Both the position numbers and the translations under genes were made by a program. From Triglochin maritima (Eukaryota > Streptophyta > Magnoliopsida > Alismatales > Juncaginaceae), in NCBI GenBank assembly GCA_963682175.1, contig OY821789.1:9920001-9984000 (forward strand): DNA of 64,000 nt, given 5' to 3'. Below are positions 25,092 through 38,716 of the stretch, one piece after another. Position 1 is the first letter of the stretch, and the number at the start of each line of letters is the position of its first letter. The notes under the pieces were generated by a model. That model was not told the DNA's origin. It saw only the letters and a list, made by a program, of their open reading frames with translations, and searched no databases.

Positions 25092-27229
25092 GTAAGTGTT
25101 AGATCCCTAACCTAGGGTTAGTGGGCTAATGATGTTTAAAGTGTGGTTTGCATGGGGAAGGTGAATGTGCAGGAGTTGCATGGGAAGGTGAAGGGGCGAG
25201 CACTGTAGATAAGGGGAGAGAGAGTTGGGTGGTACTGTAGCATCCGAGTTTTTAAATAAGGCTCTTCTTTCTTCTTCTTTTTTTTTCATCTCCTTCCTCA
25301 TTTCTTCTTCCTTCCTTGCTGGTGCGCGCGGTGGGAGCAGCTGTCGCGGAGGGGGCAGACGAGGAAGACATTCGTGCGGAGGCTTAGCGCGAGGAGACCA
25401 GAGGAGGCGACGTGCGTGAGCGGAGCTCCGGCGTTTCGTCGTCGTGGTTGAGGTATGCCGCTCTCTAGTGTGGTTTGTTGTTGACACTCATGAGAGGGTC
25501 GTGTTGGTCGGTCGGAGGAGGTCGGAGGCCTCTCCGACGTCGCGTTTGGGCGAAGAAACCTCGGCTGGCGCGAGGTTGAAGACGACCAGACGGTCGACCG
25601 GCCCTTGGGCGGTCGACCGAATGCATGTGTAGATTTACTGCCTGTTGCGTTTCGGCCGACCGAAACTTAAATATATTGGATTTTATATGCTTGTGGTTTG
25701 ACCGTGGTATATGTTCGGTCGACCGTTATATGACGTAGAAATGTAGGTTGACCCTAACTGTTATCGGTCGACCGAGACCCCTGAGTCGGTCGACCGAAGG
25801 ATTAAAAGATTGAAAATGGTGTACTGTTAGTTTTCGGTCGACCGGGACCCCTGAGTCGGTCGACCGATAGGATGATTTGAATGTTGACCAAACTCCGGAT
25901 TTTGACCTCGTTCGGTCGACCGGTTTTAGACCTTCGGTAGACCGTTGGGGGGATTGTGTTCTGTGCGCAGCGGTAGACCATGTTAGGGACGGTCGACCGA
26001 TTCCTTTCTGGAAACGGTCGACCGAATCACCTCTTACGGTCGACCGTTTGGGCCCAGGACAGAATTCCTGGTTCCCTTTTTGAACGCCAACTTTGCCACG
26101 AAAACCCGTGTCCTCGCCTTGTGCGTGAGCCGGGAGGTGACGGTGGGGGCGTGATGCGTGCCTGCCCAGGGACCGCCGTTGGGAAGAGTGTGGGTGTTCG
26201 GGACGCGTCAGTTCCAGGTATGGAGCGTGACTAAATGTGATGGATGGATTGGACTTATTGTAGTATAGCAGGCCTGAGGGATCGCGGATCCCAATGTTGT
26301 TGTTTGTGCGGGCACGCAACTGGCGTTGGGTGAGGTGACTACCGGCCCACGGGCTACGGAGGTCGCTGCCCTGCTTTTATAGCGGCGCGGTTGGTGTTTG
26401 CGGCTCGAGGAGCCTGATGACCTGACAGACTTCGGTCTGGATTTGTCCGATGCTGTGCCGGACTGTTGTGATGGACCACCGATGCTGTGCCGGTGATGCC
26501 GCCGAGGTTGTGCCGGCGATGGTGATTGTTGGGCCGAAGCTGTTCCGGCTATGTTGTTTTCCTCGGCTGGGCACCTACCGAGATGTTGTTGTTATACCTT
26601 CTGGGCGACGGCCCCGTTGGTCCCTGTGGCTCCGACCACTGAGATTTGCAGATCTGTATTCTATCGGCGCGCAGGCGTGACAGAGGCTCCCTGCCGAACC
26701 CTTGAGTAGTGTAGCTGCGTGTGGGGGGTGCGATGTCGCGTGCTGTAAGGCTGCATGTGCCTGCAGTAGGTCTCCTCGGGAGACTCGTTGTTGATTGTCG
26801 GACTGATGTCCTGTTTTACCCTTCGGGGGAACTGTTTTCCTTTCTGTCGATGCCATGACATGATACTAGTATGATAGGTCCATTATGTAATGCATGCATG
26901 TAGGTGAGTTGGCATACGGGGTTTCCTTCTGGAAACTCAGGCATTGTTGTTATATATTTTCAGGACCGCAGTAGGTCCAGTAGGGTGGTGATCGGCGGGC
27001 GCGCGCGTTTGGAGTCGGATCCTCTAGTCAGACCACTGAGGTCCACATGATTACGTTTATCTTCCCTTGTCGTTTTGTTGTAATCATGTATTCATTTTGG
27101 CAAACTCTGATGTATTATGGTGCACCGCTTTATTGTTTATGAGAAGTAACAGTCCCGCCTTGATTATTGTGCTCTTTGTCTTGATTATGAATTTTTAAAT
27201 TTTCCGATGTTTCGGGATGTTACAGTAAG
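25092..27229 (+). mobile_element. solo LTR (2128 bp) with 5-bp target duplication
   Basis: The LTR is 25097-27224, starting TGTTAGATCC and ending GATGTTACA (TG...CA). It is flanked by GTAAG at 25092-25096 and 27225-27229. A TATA-like TTTAAATAAG lies at 25250-25260, followed by a CT-rich leader. No internal retrotransposon genes adjoin it, so it is a solo LTR left by LTR-LTR recombination. The inverted element at 38717-40627 has matching ends and a matching internal block around 26895-26935, so both belong to one family. The long minus-strand frame (25726-26319) is a by-product of the palindrome array. Copia or gypsy origin cannot be decided without the coding region. Confidence 0.9.
25591..26046. 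repeat. array of the palindrome CGGTCGACCG inside the solo LTR
   Basis: Eleven exact GGTCGACC cores plus variants (GGCCGACC, GGTAGACC) occur with irregular spacing of about 20-100 bases. Each full copy holds three CpG sites and a SalI site. The array sits between the TATA-like box and the LTR 3' end. Confidence 0.95.
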
Positions 27230-28870
27230 CATGGAGGAGCTCGACTTTTGAACTCTAGTGGACATCAACCCCAACACACTATTCAAAAGTGTAATAGTGT
27301 AATAAACATGGCTAGGATCAAGGTCTCCACTACTCAGTGCACCAAATTCCGACAAATAAAATCTTCAGAAGTTATGGTGATGTCTACGACATCTCAATTG
27401 TTGTAGCGACCTAAGCGAGGGCGAAATGAACTACAAGCCAAGAAGAAATTTCTTGGGCTCTCGCAACAACAACTCAGTGCGTCGCGGGATAAACGGAAAC
27501 AACAAATGGCCCTGTGAGGGCGTGGAGGAATAGGGCAACCCTACCCCAACCCAATGTCTACCAATGCATGGGCAGGAGACATGCAACAACTAGATTTCTC
27601 GACCAACATGGCGAGTTATTCAGGAAATCCAGACCACCAGGAAGGGGAACTTAAGCACTTGAATAGACAGATCATTCATCGAGCAAGGGACCAATGCTTA
27701 CTAACAAAAACATGATCGTCATACACCGAGCACCAGTCGAGGATGAACCACCACATCAACCGATCCTACAGGAGCAACCTGAACAAGCAAAACAACAAGG
27801 TAGAAATAAATCTGGTTTTGCCAGGGAGACCCTCATCGTTATCACTTGCAGGCCCAAAGCCTGTTGGGGTGACTCACCGAGGGAACCTAGTGGAACTAAA
27901 ACCCCTGTGACTACCCAGGCAGAAGGGAAGGATGTAGAACGTCGAGTGCTCGAAACTAGGCCTATCGTGACAGCGACGACTCCAAACAAAGAAAAGCAGA
28001 GCACAACGTAACAAGTGTTAGCACCAGTAGAGGGCATCAACATGAACATCAACAAAGCCTACTTGATCATTACAATGGCAACCCATACTTTCCACCTTAT
28101 GTTGTTGGACCAATGGGCTTTGGCCCATCAATGGGTGCACCATGGATGAACAACTTGCCGAATATGACTCCCACATGCCACACAATACGCTTATGCAAGC
28201 TCAAAATATCACAAGCTCAATGCCTTTACCCACTCTGGTGGGGGATCGTAAATTCCACAAGGCAACCTTACTCCTATAACACACTGCAAAGCTCATTCTA
28301 CAACGACTAAGGATCAGAATCGTCACCAATTGCAACGTCGTGCGCGGACAAAGGCAAATCAATGGAGGTTGCCAAGGAGCACGTGGAACCTTACATGACC
28401 ACTCCAAAAGAAAGAATTTTCAGCCTCGACATACAAGCGGCGGAGGACACGACGACCGACTCACCTTGAGGTAGCCCCCAACCTTCTATCTTTGTAGTAG
28501 GCAATACAACCCACTAACGTCATATCTAGGATTAGAGATGCATCACCCACCTTAATTTCTAACAATAACGAAATATTGAGACGGAAATCAACATATACAT
28601 CTTGCCCTTCACCCTCGAGCAGCTCCTCTTTTGACACTACTCAAGTGAGCAGTACATCAACCGGGTATGGAAATAACCATGATATCTTTACCTGGGCTAG
28701 CTATGAATAGTTTAACTATTTCTGTAGCAAATTAGGCCTTAATTTTGTAAACCTGAACCAAACCAGAATGTTCCTATGTGACATTCGGAGGAAACAAAAT
28801 CTCCCCTACATTGACCTCTCTACCTTGGGTATGCTAGAGGAGACAACTGCCAATTTAGGCATATACACAC
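27230..28870 (+). pseudogene. probable LINE ORF1 remnant
   Basis: This stretch precedes a LINE endonuclease-RT on the same strand. It reads in several frames as Gln-, Arg- and Pro-rich protein with a Lys/Gln-rich segment near 27440, as in plant L1 ORF1. Stops and frame changes are frequent. No zinc knuckle was identified. The assignment rests mostly on position, so confidence is low. Confidence 0.4.
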
Positions 28871-28904
28871 TAGCCTAAAAAGAATTATCAAATTTAATGT
28901 AGAT

Positions 28905-30806
28905 AATGACATGGAATATGGGGGGGGGGGGGGTAGGGAACAACAAAAAAGTAGGTCAGTTAAGAGTATTATTAAAATTGTGAGACCTGATGTAATAATC
29001 ATCCAAGAAAAAAAACTTGAGGATATCCCTAAATCTACCCTTAACAAAATTGGGGGTATATTCATAAATGAATGGTTGGTAAGGCCATCAATTGGGACCT
29101 CGGGCGGAATATTGGTTGGGATAAACACTTCCACTACGACTTTAAGGACAAAAACACATTTGAGATTTTGAATTACCCTGTTACTTAATTCTGGTGACTT
29201 CTCTTGGGCCCTAACAACAATTTATGGTCCGTGTGATGCATCCATTAAAAAAGAATTCCTTCTAGAAATATCAAGCTGCAAACCCCAACAAGGATGTGCA
29301 CAGATTATAGCTCGGAAAGATCACACCCAAACCAGAATGGAAGGCCTAACGTGAGATAATTTCAAACATTCATAGACGATTATGATCTAATCAACATTGG
29401 ATCCTCCAATTTCAAATATACCTGGACAAATTGCCAATTTAACACATGATTTGTAAGGCTAGATAGATTTCTGGTCTCGAACAAGTTGGAAGATAAATTC
29501 CCATTGTCACATTGCATTGGGCTACCTAAAATCACATTAGACTATTTTCCTCCAGCCCTTCAAACTCTGGAAGAGGTTATAACAACGAAACCTTTTAGAT
29601 TTGAATTTTTTTGGCTAGCGGATCTATATATGACGAGCATAATTAGGAAAACTGGACACAAATTCAAACCTTAGAATCCAATATTTGGCCAAAACAATAA
29701 AAAAAGACATCAAGGCCTACTTAAAAACTTCAAAGGCGGAACAACCTATGGTCAAAATAAAATATATAGAGAAAGACGTCTTGGCCCTGAACATTAAAGA
29801 CCAAAATGAAGGGCTATTAGGGGTGTAAAAAACAACCTAAAGGAGCTGGAAAGGGATCACGAGATATTTCTAGAAAAAAAATGAAATTCGTTGGAAATAA
29901 AGATCCCGAATCCAATGTCTTCAAGAGGGGATCAAAATACCAAATTCTTCCACGAAATGGCCAATGTTAGGTGGAGACAAAACAAGATCCCCTCTCTCAA
30001 TGTCAATGACCATACAACATATTGTCAAACCATGATTAGACAGGAAATAGTAAATTAATCTTTATAGGAAAAAAATAAACTCAGTTAAAAGTTTCAAGGT
30101 TCCAATACAATGGGAAATGATTATTACGAGGAGAATTGAAGAACCCTTTAGATTGATTGAGGAATTTACAATCACGAAAATAAAAAAGGCTACATTCGAG
30201 CTGGCACCCAACAAAGTGCCATGCCCGGATGGATTCAGCTTATACTTCTACCACCGAATGTGGAGTCACATAAAAGACCACATAAAACAAATAACTGACC
30301 GATTCCACAATGGAACAATTTCTACCCACGAATTCAAAGGCACGAACCAATCATTTGTTGCACTTATTCCTAAAAAATTAGGAACCGAAACAGTTAAAGA
30401 CTGTAGGCCAATATCACTACTTAACAATACCTACACGATAATATCAAAGGCGCTAACCACAAGACTATCAAGCACATTAAACAAAACAATCATTCCCACA
30501 CAAAATGCCTTCTTAAAAGACTGCCAAATCATGGAAATTATGATTGCGGCTAATGAAGTGGTTCAGTACTTAAGCCAAAGAACAAAAAGCTTGATACTTA
30601 AACTAGATTTTGAAAAAGCATTTGACAAAATTGGCGGAGACTTCCTACTAGCAAATCTAAAAGCAATTCGTTGCCCTGAAAAATGGTGCACATGGATCCA
30701 CCTATGCATCTCCACGACCACAACATCAATCCTATCAATGGTACACCGAAGGGATACTTCACCTTCACAAACCGGATTCGACAAAGGGATCCTTTATCAT
30801 CACTAT
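28905..30806 (+). pseudogene. LINE ORF2 (APE endonuclease and reverse transcriptase), truncated
   Basis: An endonuclease start MEYGG is disturbed by a run of 14 G (28920-28933). The next pieces are the VRPDVIIIQEKKLE segment and a GGILVG segment. Further on come FKYTWTN with VRLDRFLVS near 29410-29480, and the GDQNTKFFHEMAN linker near 29930. The reverse transcriptase begins near 30180 (APNKVPCPDGFS), with KDCRPISLLNN and LKLDFEKAFDKIGG. It stops at 30806, before the YxDD box would be reached, where LTR-like DNA begins. Many stops and frame breaks precede the long frame 30117-30860. It is a different copy from the LINE at 3420-6135, with clearly different protein sequence. Confidence 0.85.
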
Positions 30807-32420
30807 TGTGTAGGATTTTTGTTGCATTTTGGCCTCATTACACTTAGTTTTGATGATTAAAAATTAATATTATGCACAACTCCAATTAACACGTCACACA
30901 CATCATATTGTCAAATTGCATATATATTATATATTCATAACATTGTAGGTGCTTAAACCAAATGACTAATCAACTTTCAAGATCAAGACTTGTAATCAAA
31001 GTTCAAGGATTTCACATGTAATTTTCTATTTATTTGAGTCATAGGATCAAATGTACACTCGATGTAGAAAGGATAAATCCGTTTCTGTCGGTCGACCATT
31101 TACCTTTCGGTCTATCGAACATGTCCCAAACCGACAACCGAGTCACCCTCAGTGCACTGTCTCCTTAGAATCAGTAGCTACTTGATCTTCCCTGGAATCC
31201 TTGATTCGGATTACCAAAGGATTAACGGTCAACCGTTCCATTCCTCTCAGTAGCATTCAGACGATCCCTGGATATCTCGATTCGGTCTACCGAAGAGGTA
31301 TCAGTCATCTGAATTTGGCTTGCGTCTTTTATCCTAACGACTACATCCTATTGGCCGACGTGGCAAAAAGTTCTTCAACAGACTTATCTTTTGTCGTTTA
31401 GCAACACCTTTTGAAATGTCCTTAATCGGTCTATCGAGTCATCTTCAATTTACCGAATCCTTGTTGCTAATCAAAACATAACGACTCTTTTCCACGTAAC
31501 TTTTCGATCTTTATTTGTAAACCAACTGCTGAGCCAATGTCAACGAAAAACCCACGCTTACGTCAGTCTACCGATGATTCCACGATCGTCCGAACTTGAT
31601 CACCAGAGCACAACAATTCTTTACTGTCCATCTTTGAACGGTGAACCAAATTGATTTTGGTGAACTAAATTTAATTGGTCAATATTGGAAAAAAGTTACT
31701 GGAAGTTGGTGAACGGTTATCTGACCGCTAGTTGGTCAACTGAGTTCTGCATTCTGACCAATACACCCACATCTTGTCGGATGATCGTTTGTTTTCCAGT
31801 CGACCGAATATGTTCTGAATTCTGCCCGAGCTTTAGTCATTACTTGCTCCTTATTTGCTCAAACTTCACCAACTCACCATAACGACTCTATTTGTTTTGA
31901 AGGCTATATAAACTTCATTTAACAGACACAATCACTACTCTACTTGCCAAAAATTCTTCATACTCTTGTGCTCTCAATCTCCAAGCCTTCAAAGCTCTAC
32001 CAACTCTTAATCTTCAATTAAATTCACTCTAAGCTCAATTCCAATTCTTAAGTGCATTCAAGTTAGAGTTCAACAACTTCTTTCAATTTCCATTGTGTTG
32101 TAAAGCTTTGAGGAAGCACCCTATCGGGTTGTGAGAGAATATCCGAGCAAGGCGATGATGTTCGCAATGCTCTGATTGTAAGATGTTTTATCTTCAACCC
32201 GGAACAAAGATAATAGTGAATTCTCAAGTAGGGATCAGATGAGCGATAAGAACTTGAGGAGAGAACTAGATCACGGTGGTGTGAACGAACATCTATAAAT
32301 CTTCAGAGTCATCTTTTGGTTTGCGATCTCTCATTGACTATTTTAATTGTGCATTCTTAAGTAATTTGTGATCTAATCTATTCACCCGCTTTAGATTAGT
32401 GATCAATCTACTTACAATTT
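30807..32420 (+). mobile_element. LTR-like sequence interrupting the LINE, with degraded GGTCGACC motifs
   Basis: Starts TGTGTAGGATTTTTGTTGC exactly where the LINE reading ends. It contains one exact GGTCGACC (near 31090) and many decayed forms such as GGTCTATCG, GGTCTACCG and AGTCGACCG up to about 31805. A TATA box GCTATATAAAC near 31903 is followed by a long CT/AT-rich leader, as in an LTR U3-R-U5 layout. The 3' end was not located; ACTAT (30802-30806) is the candidate target duplication but its partner was not found. Confidence 0.55.
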
Positions 32421-32559
32421 CATCCCTATGCTTGAGTATGTATATATATATATTTATATTTATACGCAAGCAAGATTGTTTGTTTCATATTTATCCAATA
32501 ATTTTATGTATAAGACTATACAAAGCATTTTAATAGAGATATATAAATACACAATATTA

Positions 32560-33492
32560 AAATGCACAACTTGAACCATACCTAAAAGGATTGTCAAATC
32601 CTTTTCGATGATTCGGAATCGAGTTGCACCTTGAATCACCCGTGAAGCTTTCTTCGAGTGTTCATCAAACTCTAAACAAGATTAGAATGATTGAATCTAG
32701 CCAATCCAATCTAATGCAATGTTAGAATCTAGCTAATAACTCTTCCATGTCACCAAATTCTTCAATCTCGCAATCATAAACACTCAATTGATTTAAGTGA
32801 TTTTATGGATGGATGGAGAGAAGATGGGAAAGTTGTATTTTTAAATTGTTTTTTCAAAGAGAAGGAGGAAAGGTTTATATAGAAAACCCCATAACTACCT
32901 AATGCATGAAATCAATCCACACATGATCTATTGTAGTTTTTATCTCCTCCAATCACATTTTGACACATCATCTTCTATCCAAAACATTGGTTGAATCCAT
33001 CTATTAATTTAGCAATCACCTACAAATTAATAAATCAATAAAAACAAAACGCAAGGCAAAACAATCGATCGAAACCGCCAAGCCGGTCGATCGTTCCGTT
33101 ACCAGGAAAAGTCCCTGATAATTTCGGTCGACTACGTTTCATGTCGGTCAACCGCTCACTTACCAAGAAAGCTCCTGATAATTTTGGTCGAACCACGTGT
33201 CCAATCGATCAATCATTTTCGAACTCAAAAGGTATTGAAAAATTCGGTCCAACCGCATGTCCAGCCGGTTGACCGTTTTTGAACTCAAAAATTTTGGTCC
33301 AACCACACGTGCCCCCACCCAACCGATACCAATCTCCCGCCCGGGCACGGAATCATGTCGCCCACCGCACGATTCTGCGCGATTCTACGCACAAGCAGGG
33401 GGACGTGGCCAGAACTGTGACGATGTGGCCGGGCACCCTGGTTCATATGCCTGGATTTTTTGCCCGTTAACTGTGCTCTTAGTTCCTACAAT
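32560..33492 (-). mobile_element. LTR-like sequence in inverted orientation, with degraded GGTCGACC motifs
   Basis: On the minus strand it would begin TGTAGGAACTAAG at 33492. It carries degenerate motifs (GGTCGATCG, GGTCAACCG, GGTTGACCG) at 33068-33275 and a TATA-like TCTATATAAACC near 32875-32885. Its 32640-32760 part resembles 49915-50020 inside the Mutator element (CTAGCCAATYCAATC, CTAGCTAATAAC-like blocks), so these are related LTRs. The left boundary is uncertain. Confidence 0.5.
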
Positions 33493-34439
33493 AGGTGTCC
33501 TTGTGCATGAAACTCTTTTTTAATGGTGACTTAGACGGATTCAAGAGGTCAAATTAATCCCTAATAGAGGATTTAGCATCCAATGTTGTAGCTTTTGAAT
33601 GATGACCGTCTCCTTTAAGGGTGCTTGGGGAATTTTAGGTTTTCGCAATTGGAGGCATACACCAATTTTAAGCACCGGCAGTATAGAGGAGGGGTTTAGG
33701 GTGTCGAGTGACCTCTTTGGATTTTGAAAATTTTCTTAACCTATGAGGGTTTTTTGGAATTTCGATGGCCTTGTAGTTTTGATTCCTTAAAATTCTTATT
33801 CTTTGGATTTTTTTCGAACATCAATAGCAAGATAAGTAGATGCAATTTTAATCAATTAATCTTGTTCACGAGTATCTATTTACCAATTTATAAGTAAATA
33901 TCAAAGCAAAAATCCAATCAAAACCTTTGATAAAATTTTCTAAGTATCAGCACGTACATGTACGTTTGGCAACGTAGACAATTTTTTCATCCTTTTGGTA
34001 CATTTAGAAATTATATTCCTTCACACCATTGCCAATTATTAAGTTTTGCAGCCTAATTGGAATTGAAAACTGTATTCTTCACACCAATGGTGCCAGTTAC
34101 TCTATAACAGCACGTACGTGAAGAGAGTTCACCAACGTTCTGCGTAACAAAACGTGTGCCGGTTAGAAACTATAACCCAATAATTGTTCCCCAATGAGTC
34201 CTGTAAGTAGTTTGCAGAAACAACTCTCTTTGTTGAAAAAACGTTACAAAGGAGAGGACGTGCTGGGAAGACATTCACTTCGTTTTTCCATGGGTTACAA
34301 ACGAGAGGTTGCGATAGGACTGCTAAAATTAGGGTTTAAACTCCCTCTCACATAAAACCCACCCCAGCTCACTATTCTCAAAGACAAACTCTATTAAGAC
34401 AAACATTGCAAACAAAGACAAGTTCAAAGTTTGTAAACA
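33493..34439. other. intergenic region upstream of the GDSL gene
   Basis: No gene is seen. The last ~100 bases are the likely promoter and 5' UTR of the GDSL gene, with a weak TATA-like CATAAAA near 34350. Nothing else was recognised. Confidence 0.5.
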
Positions 34440-37400
34440 ATGACAAGAATAAACCACTTCTTCATCTTTCTCTACACCTTCTTCACAACCATCACCACCA
34501 TCGTCGGTGTCGCCACTCTCGACTTCTCCAGAACAAATGTGTCCACAATTTTGTTCTTTGGGGACTCCACTTTGGACACTGGCAACAACAACCACCTCAA
34601 ACACACCTTAATGCATGCAAACCACCCACCTTATGGTGTCAACTTCCCCAAACACGTTGCAACCGGTAGATTTTGTGACGGAAGGCTATTTTCCGACTTC
34701 ATGGCTTCTATGTTTGGAATCAAGGAAACCGTTCCGGCCTACAAGTCGATAGTAGGGGAGAATCGTGAGTTGTTGACTGGGGTTGTGTTTGCATCGGCTG
34801 GTACTGGTTTGGATTACACAACTTCTCTTATTAGTGGTGTTTATAGCATGGAGGATGAGGTGAGGGATTTTGAAGATTATGTTGGAAGGGTTGAGAGGAT
34901 GGTTGGAGTGGAGAAGGGGAAGGAGATTGTTAGGAAGGCCTTGGTGGTAATTTGTGCTGGGAGTAATGATATGATGATTAGCTACTATGGAGTTCCTTAT
35001 AGAAGGTTAGAGTATGGTCTTGACGGGTATCACTCTTTCATGCTCAAGAATTTGAGGACTTTTGTTGAGGTACTTGACTATATACATACCTCTCCCTATA
35101 CTTCTCAAATTTAGTAGATATTATTTTCTATTAAAAGGGTATTAGATGATGATAATTCACTTGGTAGATCTAAAACTTTGAATTAAATGTAGTAGAAAGA
35201 TTCATGTCTAAGAAACATGATACATTTAAAAAGAGTAACACAAGAAAACTACAATACTTTTGTAGTACAGGATAGTGCAAAGACATCATTACTTTTGTTC
35301 CTTTGAAAATATCTATTTGTCTGTAGGATTTCTGATTTTCCACACCTTAACCTAATTAAATAGTAGGATGGGATATCTTTAATAGCAGGTTGATTACATC
35401 TACAACCAAATCTTTAATAGCAGTTTCATGAGATGGTGCTATCCTTGATCTTGATTATTTCAATAGCCAAATATTTGCCAACTAGACTATGCCCAATTTG
35501 GTATATCCAACCCTATCTAAAAATTAAATCCAACAAACAAAAATACAATAGTTACTTAGTAACATGCATAATATCCGAATATAACCAAAATTTAACTAAT
35601 ACAGAGATAAAATGGCGTAAAGGGAATGAAGAAGGCCAAAAAGTTTTTTTAAATGGAACTAGAGGAGAAAAAGGGTGAAAATGGTGCTAAAATATTAACT
35701 ATTGGAAGTTAAAGAAGACGGGAACTTCTGTAAAACAACAAATTAAGAAAAGTCTTGTATAACAATGAGTACATTGAGATTGTGGTCGCAGTCATAGAAA
35801 TCTGAGGTGCATCTGGTAAATATGCAAAAATAAAAAATAAAGGAAATCAATAATTACAGTTCTGAAAGCATCAGAATATAGATTGCAAATATAAGATTGT
35901 GTTGTATAATGCACGCAGAAAATTTACAAGTTAGGAGCAAGAAGAATGATTGTAGCAGGGCTTCCACCCATTGGATGTGTACCGCTAATAATCACAAGAG
36001 CAGAAGTGATACCAGAATCCAGTTTCTTGACAAGAAGTTGTGTGGACGACATCAATGCTGATTCCATGACATACAATTCCAAACTCAATACTCTACTCAA
36101 ATCCATGCAAACTTCTCTCCACGAATCTAAGATTGTCTATGCAGACATCTACTCGCCCCTCATAGACATAGTCAAGAATCCTGCCAAATATGGTAAGTTT
36201 TTTATTTTTATTTTAATTTGGAGGTGTTTTCCCCGCATGCATGCACTCTATTTTCTTAAAATTAAATCGTATTAATTATCAGATATACCTCCGCCTGCAA
36301 TTTGATGATTTATGATCAATACACCCTCTAACTATGTCATATTACATCTGTTCATTTCAATATTGTACATTTTTAGAAGGGAAAATGCAGTCGTACTCTT
36401 CAACCGATGTTAATTATCCCCAATATCCTCCAATAAAGAGGGTATCACAGAACCAAGAATATTTGAACGAGGTAAAATACACCAAAACTAATATTGTGAC
36501 TAACATTCCTTCATAAGTACAAAATCTATTATAATCAACTGTAATTCAAAAAATTCCCGTAATTTCCTTCGTGACATAGACAAACATAGAATCCGTGAAT
36601 ACACGATAAGTTAATCCTCAATTTTGTTGCGAAGACTAGTTTTAACAATTTCCATAGCTGAAAGTACACACTTTGTTGTAGTAAAATTATAAAGTGTTAA
36701 CCCAAATCGAATCATTTGATAAATGAAATAATATGTCATTTCGTTTAAACTTTATGATCTAAATTTGAAAATTTAAGGCATTTTTTACTTGGATTTGCGT
36801 TAATTCATAGTAAATTGTCTCAACTCTAATACATAACCAATTACATGATTTTTATATAGTGAAAATGAAATGTTTCTCTTTAGTTAACAATAATCTTGAA
36901 TAACCTTGATATGAGAAATAGAAAAAGAAAATAATCAAATTTGCTCATAACAAGTAACATGTCAGAATAAATGAGTACGTACCCTGTGGCAACAATTAGT
37001 ACGGGATGTAATTGGGGTTTTGTTTAGAGAATAGTAGTTTAAAGTTAAAAAAAACTTATATACATACATGAGTGTCCAAGTAAAAACTCGCGAATAATAT
37101 AGTGGAGGCCGATAATTTCAAACATACAAAAAAAAAAGAAAATGTTGATGGTGCCGAAATTCAAAATGTACTAACATTAGTTACGATTTTCAAACTTTTT
37201 GGAGAGCCATGGCCCCCCGTTGTCCCCATGTAGCTCCCTGTTCTTAAGCATCTCCACACCAACGTTAGCTGCATAAACTTTTAGGCCTTGAAATTATAAT
37301 TTTATCTTTATCCTTATTAATTTGATTAAAAAACCTGATGACATTTATCCATCAGTATTTCTTACCATATCCGTCGGTTATAAGTTCCACCGATGTTTAT

Positions 37401-37965
37401 TCGTATCCGTTGGTGTACACCAACATTCTCCGACGGATAACTATCCATCGGTGTAGCATATTTGTCTAGTAGTGATAGCTTTTATAGGGTAAATTATTTG
37501 AAGTTGTTCTTATTATGAAAGACAATCATTTGAATTTGTTTTCTACGAAGAACCCTCCCCAAGAATAATTTATCAATCGTTCTCATGCCTTCTAGTTGTG
37601 TCTATAAAAGATGATGATTTTTTCTTCACTTTATTATAAAATACTTATCATACCAATCATGAGAACTAGAGATTTGTGAACTACAACTCTCGATTAGGAT
37701 CGATTTTTTTCTTCCAATTTCCTACAAACCATGGGCACCCTAATTAATACTAATTCATAATTGCGATAATTTAGGATTTGAGGTAACAGATCGTGGATGT
37801 TGCGGGTCAGGATTGGTGGAAGCTGGCTTTATTTGCGACGAATTCTCACCATCGTGCTCAGATCCCTCAAAGTACGTGTTCTTCGATTCGGCACATCCTA
37901 CTCAAGAAGCTTATAAACATCTCTCAGCTGGTATTCTCGAATTAGTCGCTCCAAAACTATGGTAG
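34440..37965 (+). CDS. GDSL-type esterase/lipase, secreted
   Basis: Exons are 34440-35069, 35919-36192 and 37775-37965, joined in frame to 364 aa plus TAG. A hydrophobic N-terminus (residues 5-25) is a likely signal peptide. The SGNH/GDSL blocks are complete: block I FFGDSTLDTGNNN with nucleophile Ser43, block II around Gly121 (FASAGTG), block III GSND with Asn176, and block V DSAHP with Asp339 and His342. The segment VAGLPPIGCVP begins near the start of exon 2, and a GCCGSG motif lies in exon 3. Length and exon positions are those of plant GDSL esterase/lipases, which hydrolyse acyl or acetyl esters in the apoplast. The natural substrate cannot be told from sequence. Intron 2 carries a CACTA terminus, yet the coding sequence is undamaged. 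Confidence 0.95.
37320..37474 (-). mobile_element. terminus of a CACTA (En/Spm) element in GDSL intron 2
   Basis: The right end reads ...CTAGTAGTG at 37466-37474, the inverse of a CACTACTAG terminus. Inside it are several ATCCGTCGGT/ACCGATG/CCGACGGAT motifs in both orientations, typical CACTA subterminal repeats. The opposite terminus was not found, so this may be a fragment or a small non-autonomous copy. Confidence 0.65.
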
Positions 37966-38716
37966 TTTGATTTTGGTTAATTATAAGGGATCAGAATTAA
38001 TTTGTACCTTTTGTTAAGGTTGTGTCAGCAACTTCAATCAAAGCTTCATTGAAATGTGAGCCTAGATGCATTCAGAGCTTTCAATTTACAATAAAATTTA
38101 CATGCATTCATATTCTTTCATAACTATATTTCATCGTAACTGAGATTGTTTAGTGGTTTAGTCTATCAATCTAGTTAGGATGCTTCCTTCCTTTTTCTTA
38201 GGCATAACCAAACAACCAAGATCATCCTTAATTCCTAATTACTACTTTTGAGTAACGGTATTTTAACCCATAAAGCGAAGTGACTATGTTAGAATGCTTA
38301 GAATAAGTATGACAAAAAAAACCCAACAGCGAACAACAGCAGGTTAACTCCCGGGATTTATTACGATGAAATATTGCACGTACAAGGAAATGTGTTTCAC
38401 GAACAAATTGATAAGTGCCTCATCTTATATAATTAAGATGAAATATTGCAAATTGATAAATAGCATAATATTGCAAAATAAGGATGCCTTGCCTCCACGT
38501 CGAAAGACCAAAAAACTTAGCTTCATATGTATCAAACTCGAACCTAATACGTCAAACAAAACCAAAACAAACTGGATCCTAACGTATCCAACCAACCTGC
38601 TATGGCGAACCACAGTCATCGTCTCCGTCTCCTTCCCCTTCTATTCCTCATTTTCCTTACCTTCGTCGCCTCGACCGCTTTCAACCGAACTATCCCTCCT
38701 TCCCCCGCTACCGATC

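Noticed and set aside
25726..26319. 197-codon minus-strand frame as a gene
   Set aside because: Its composition follows the palindrome array (repeated VDR/RST-type readings) and it lies inside a solo LTR without domains.
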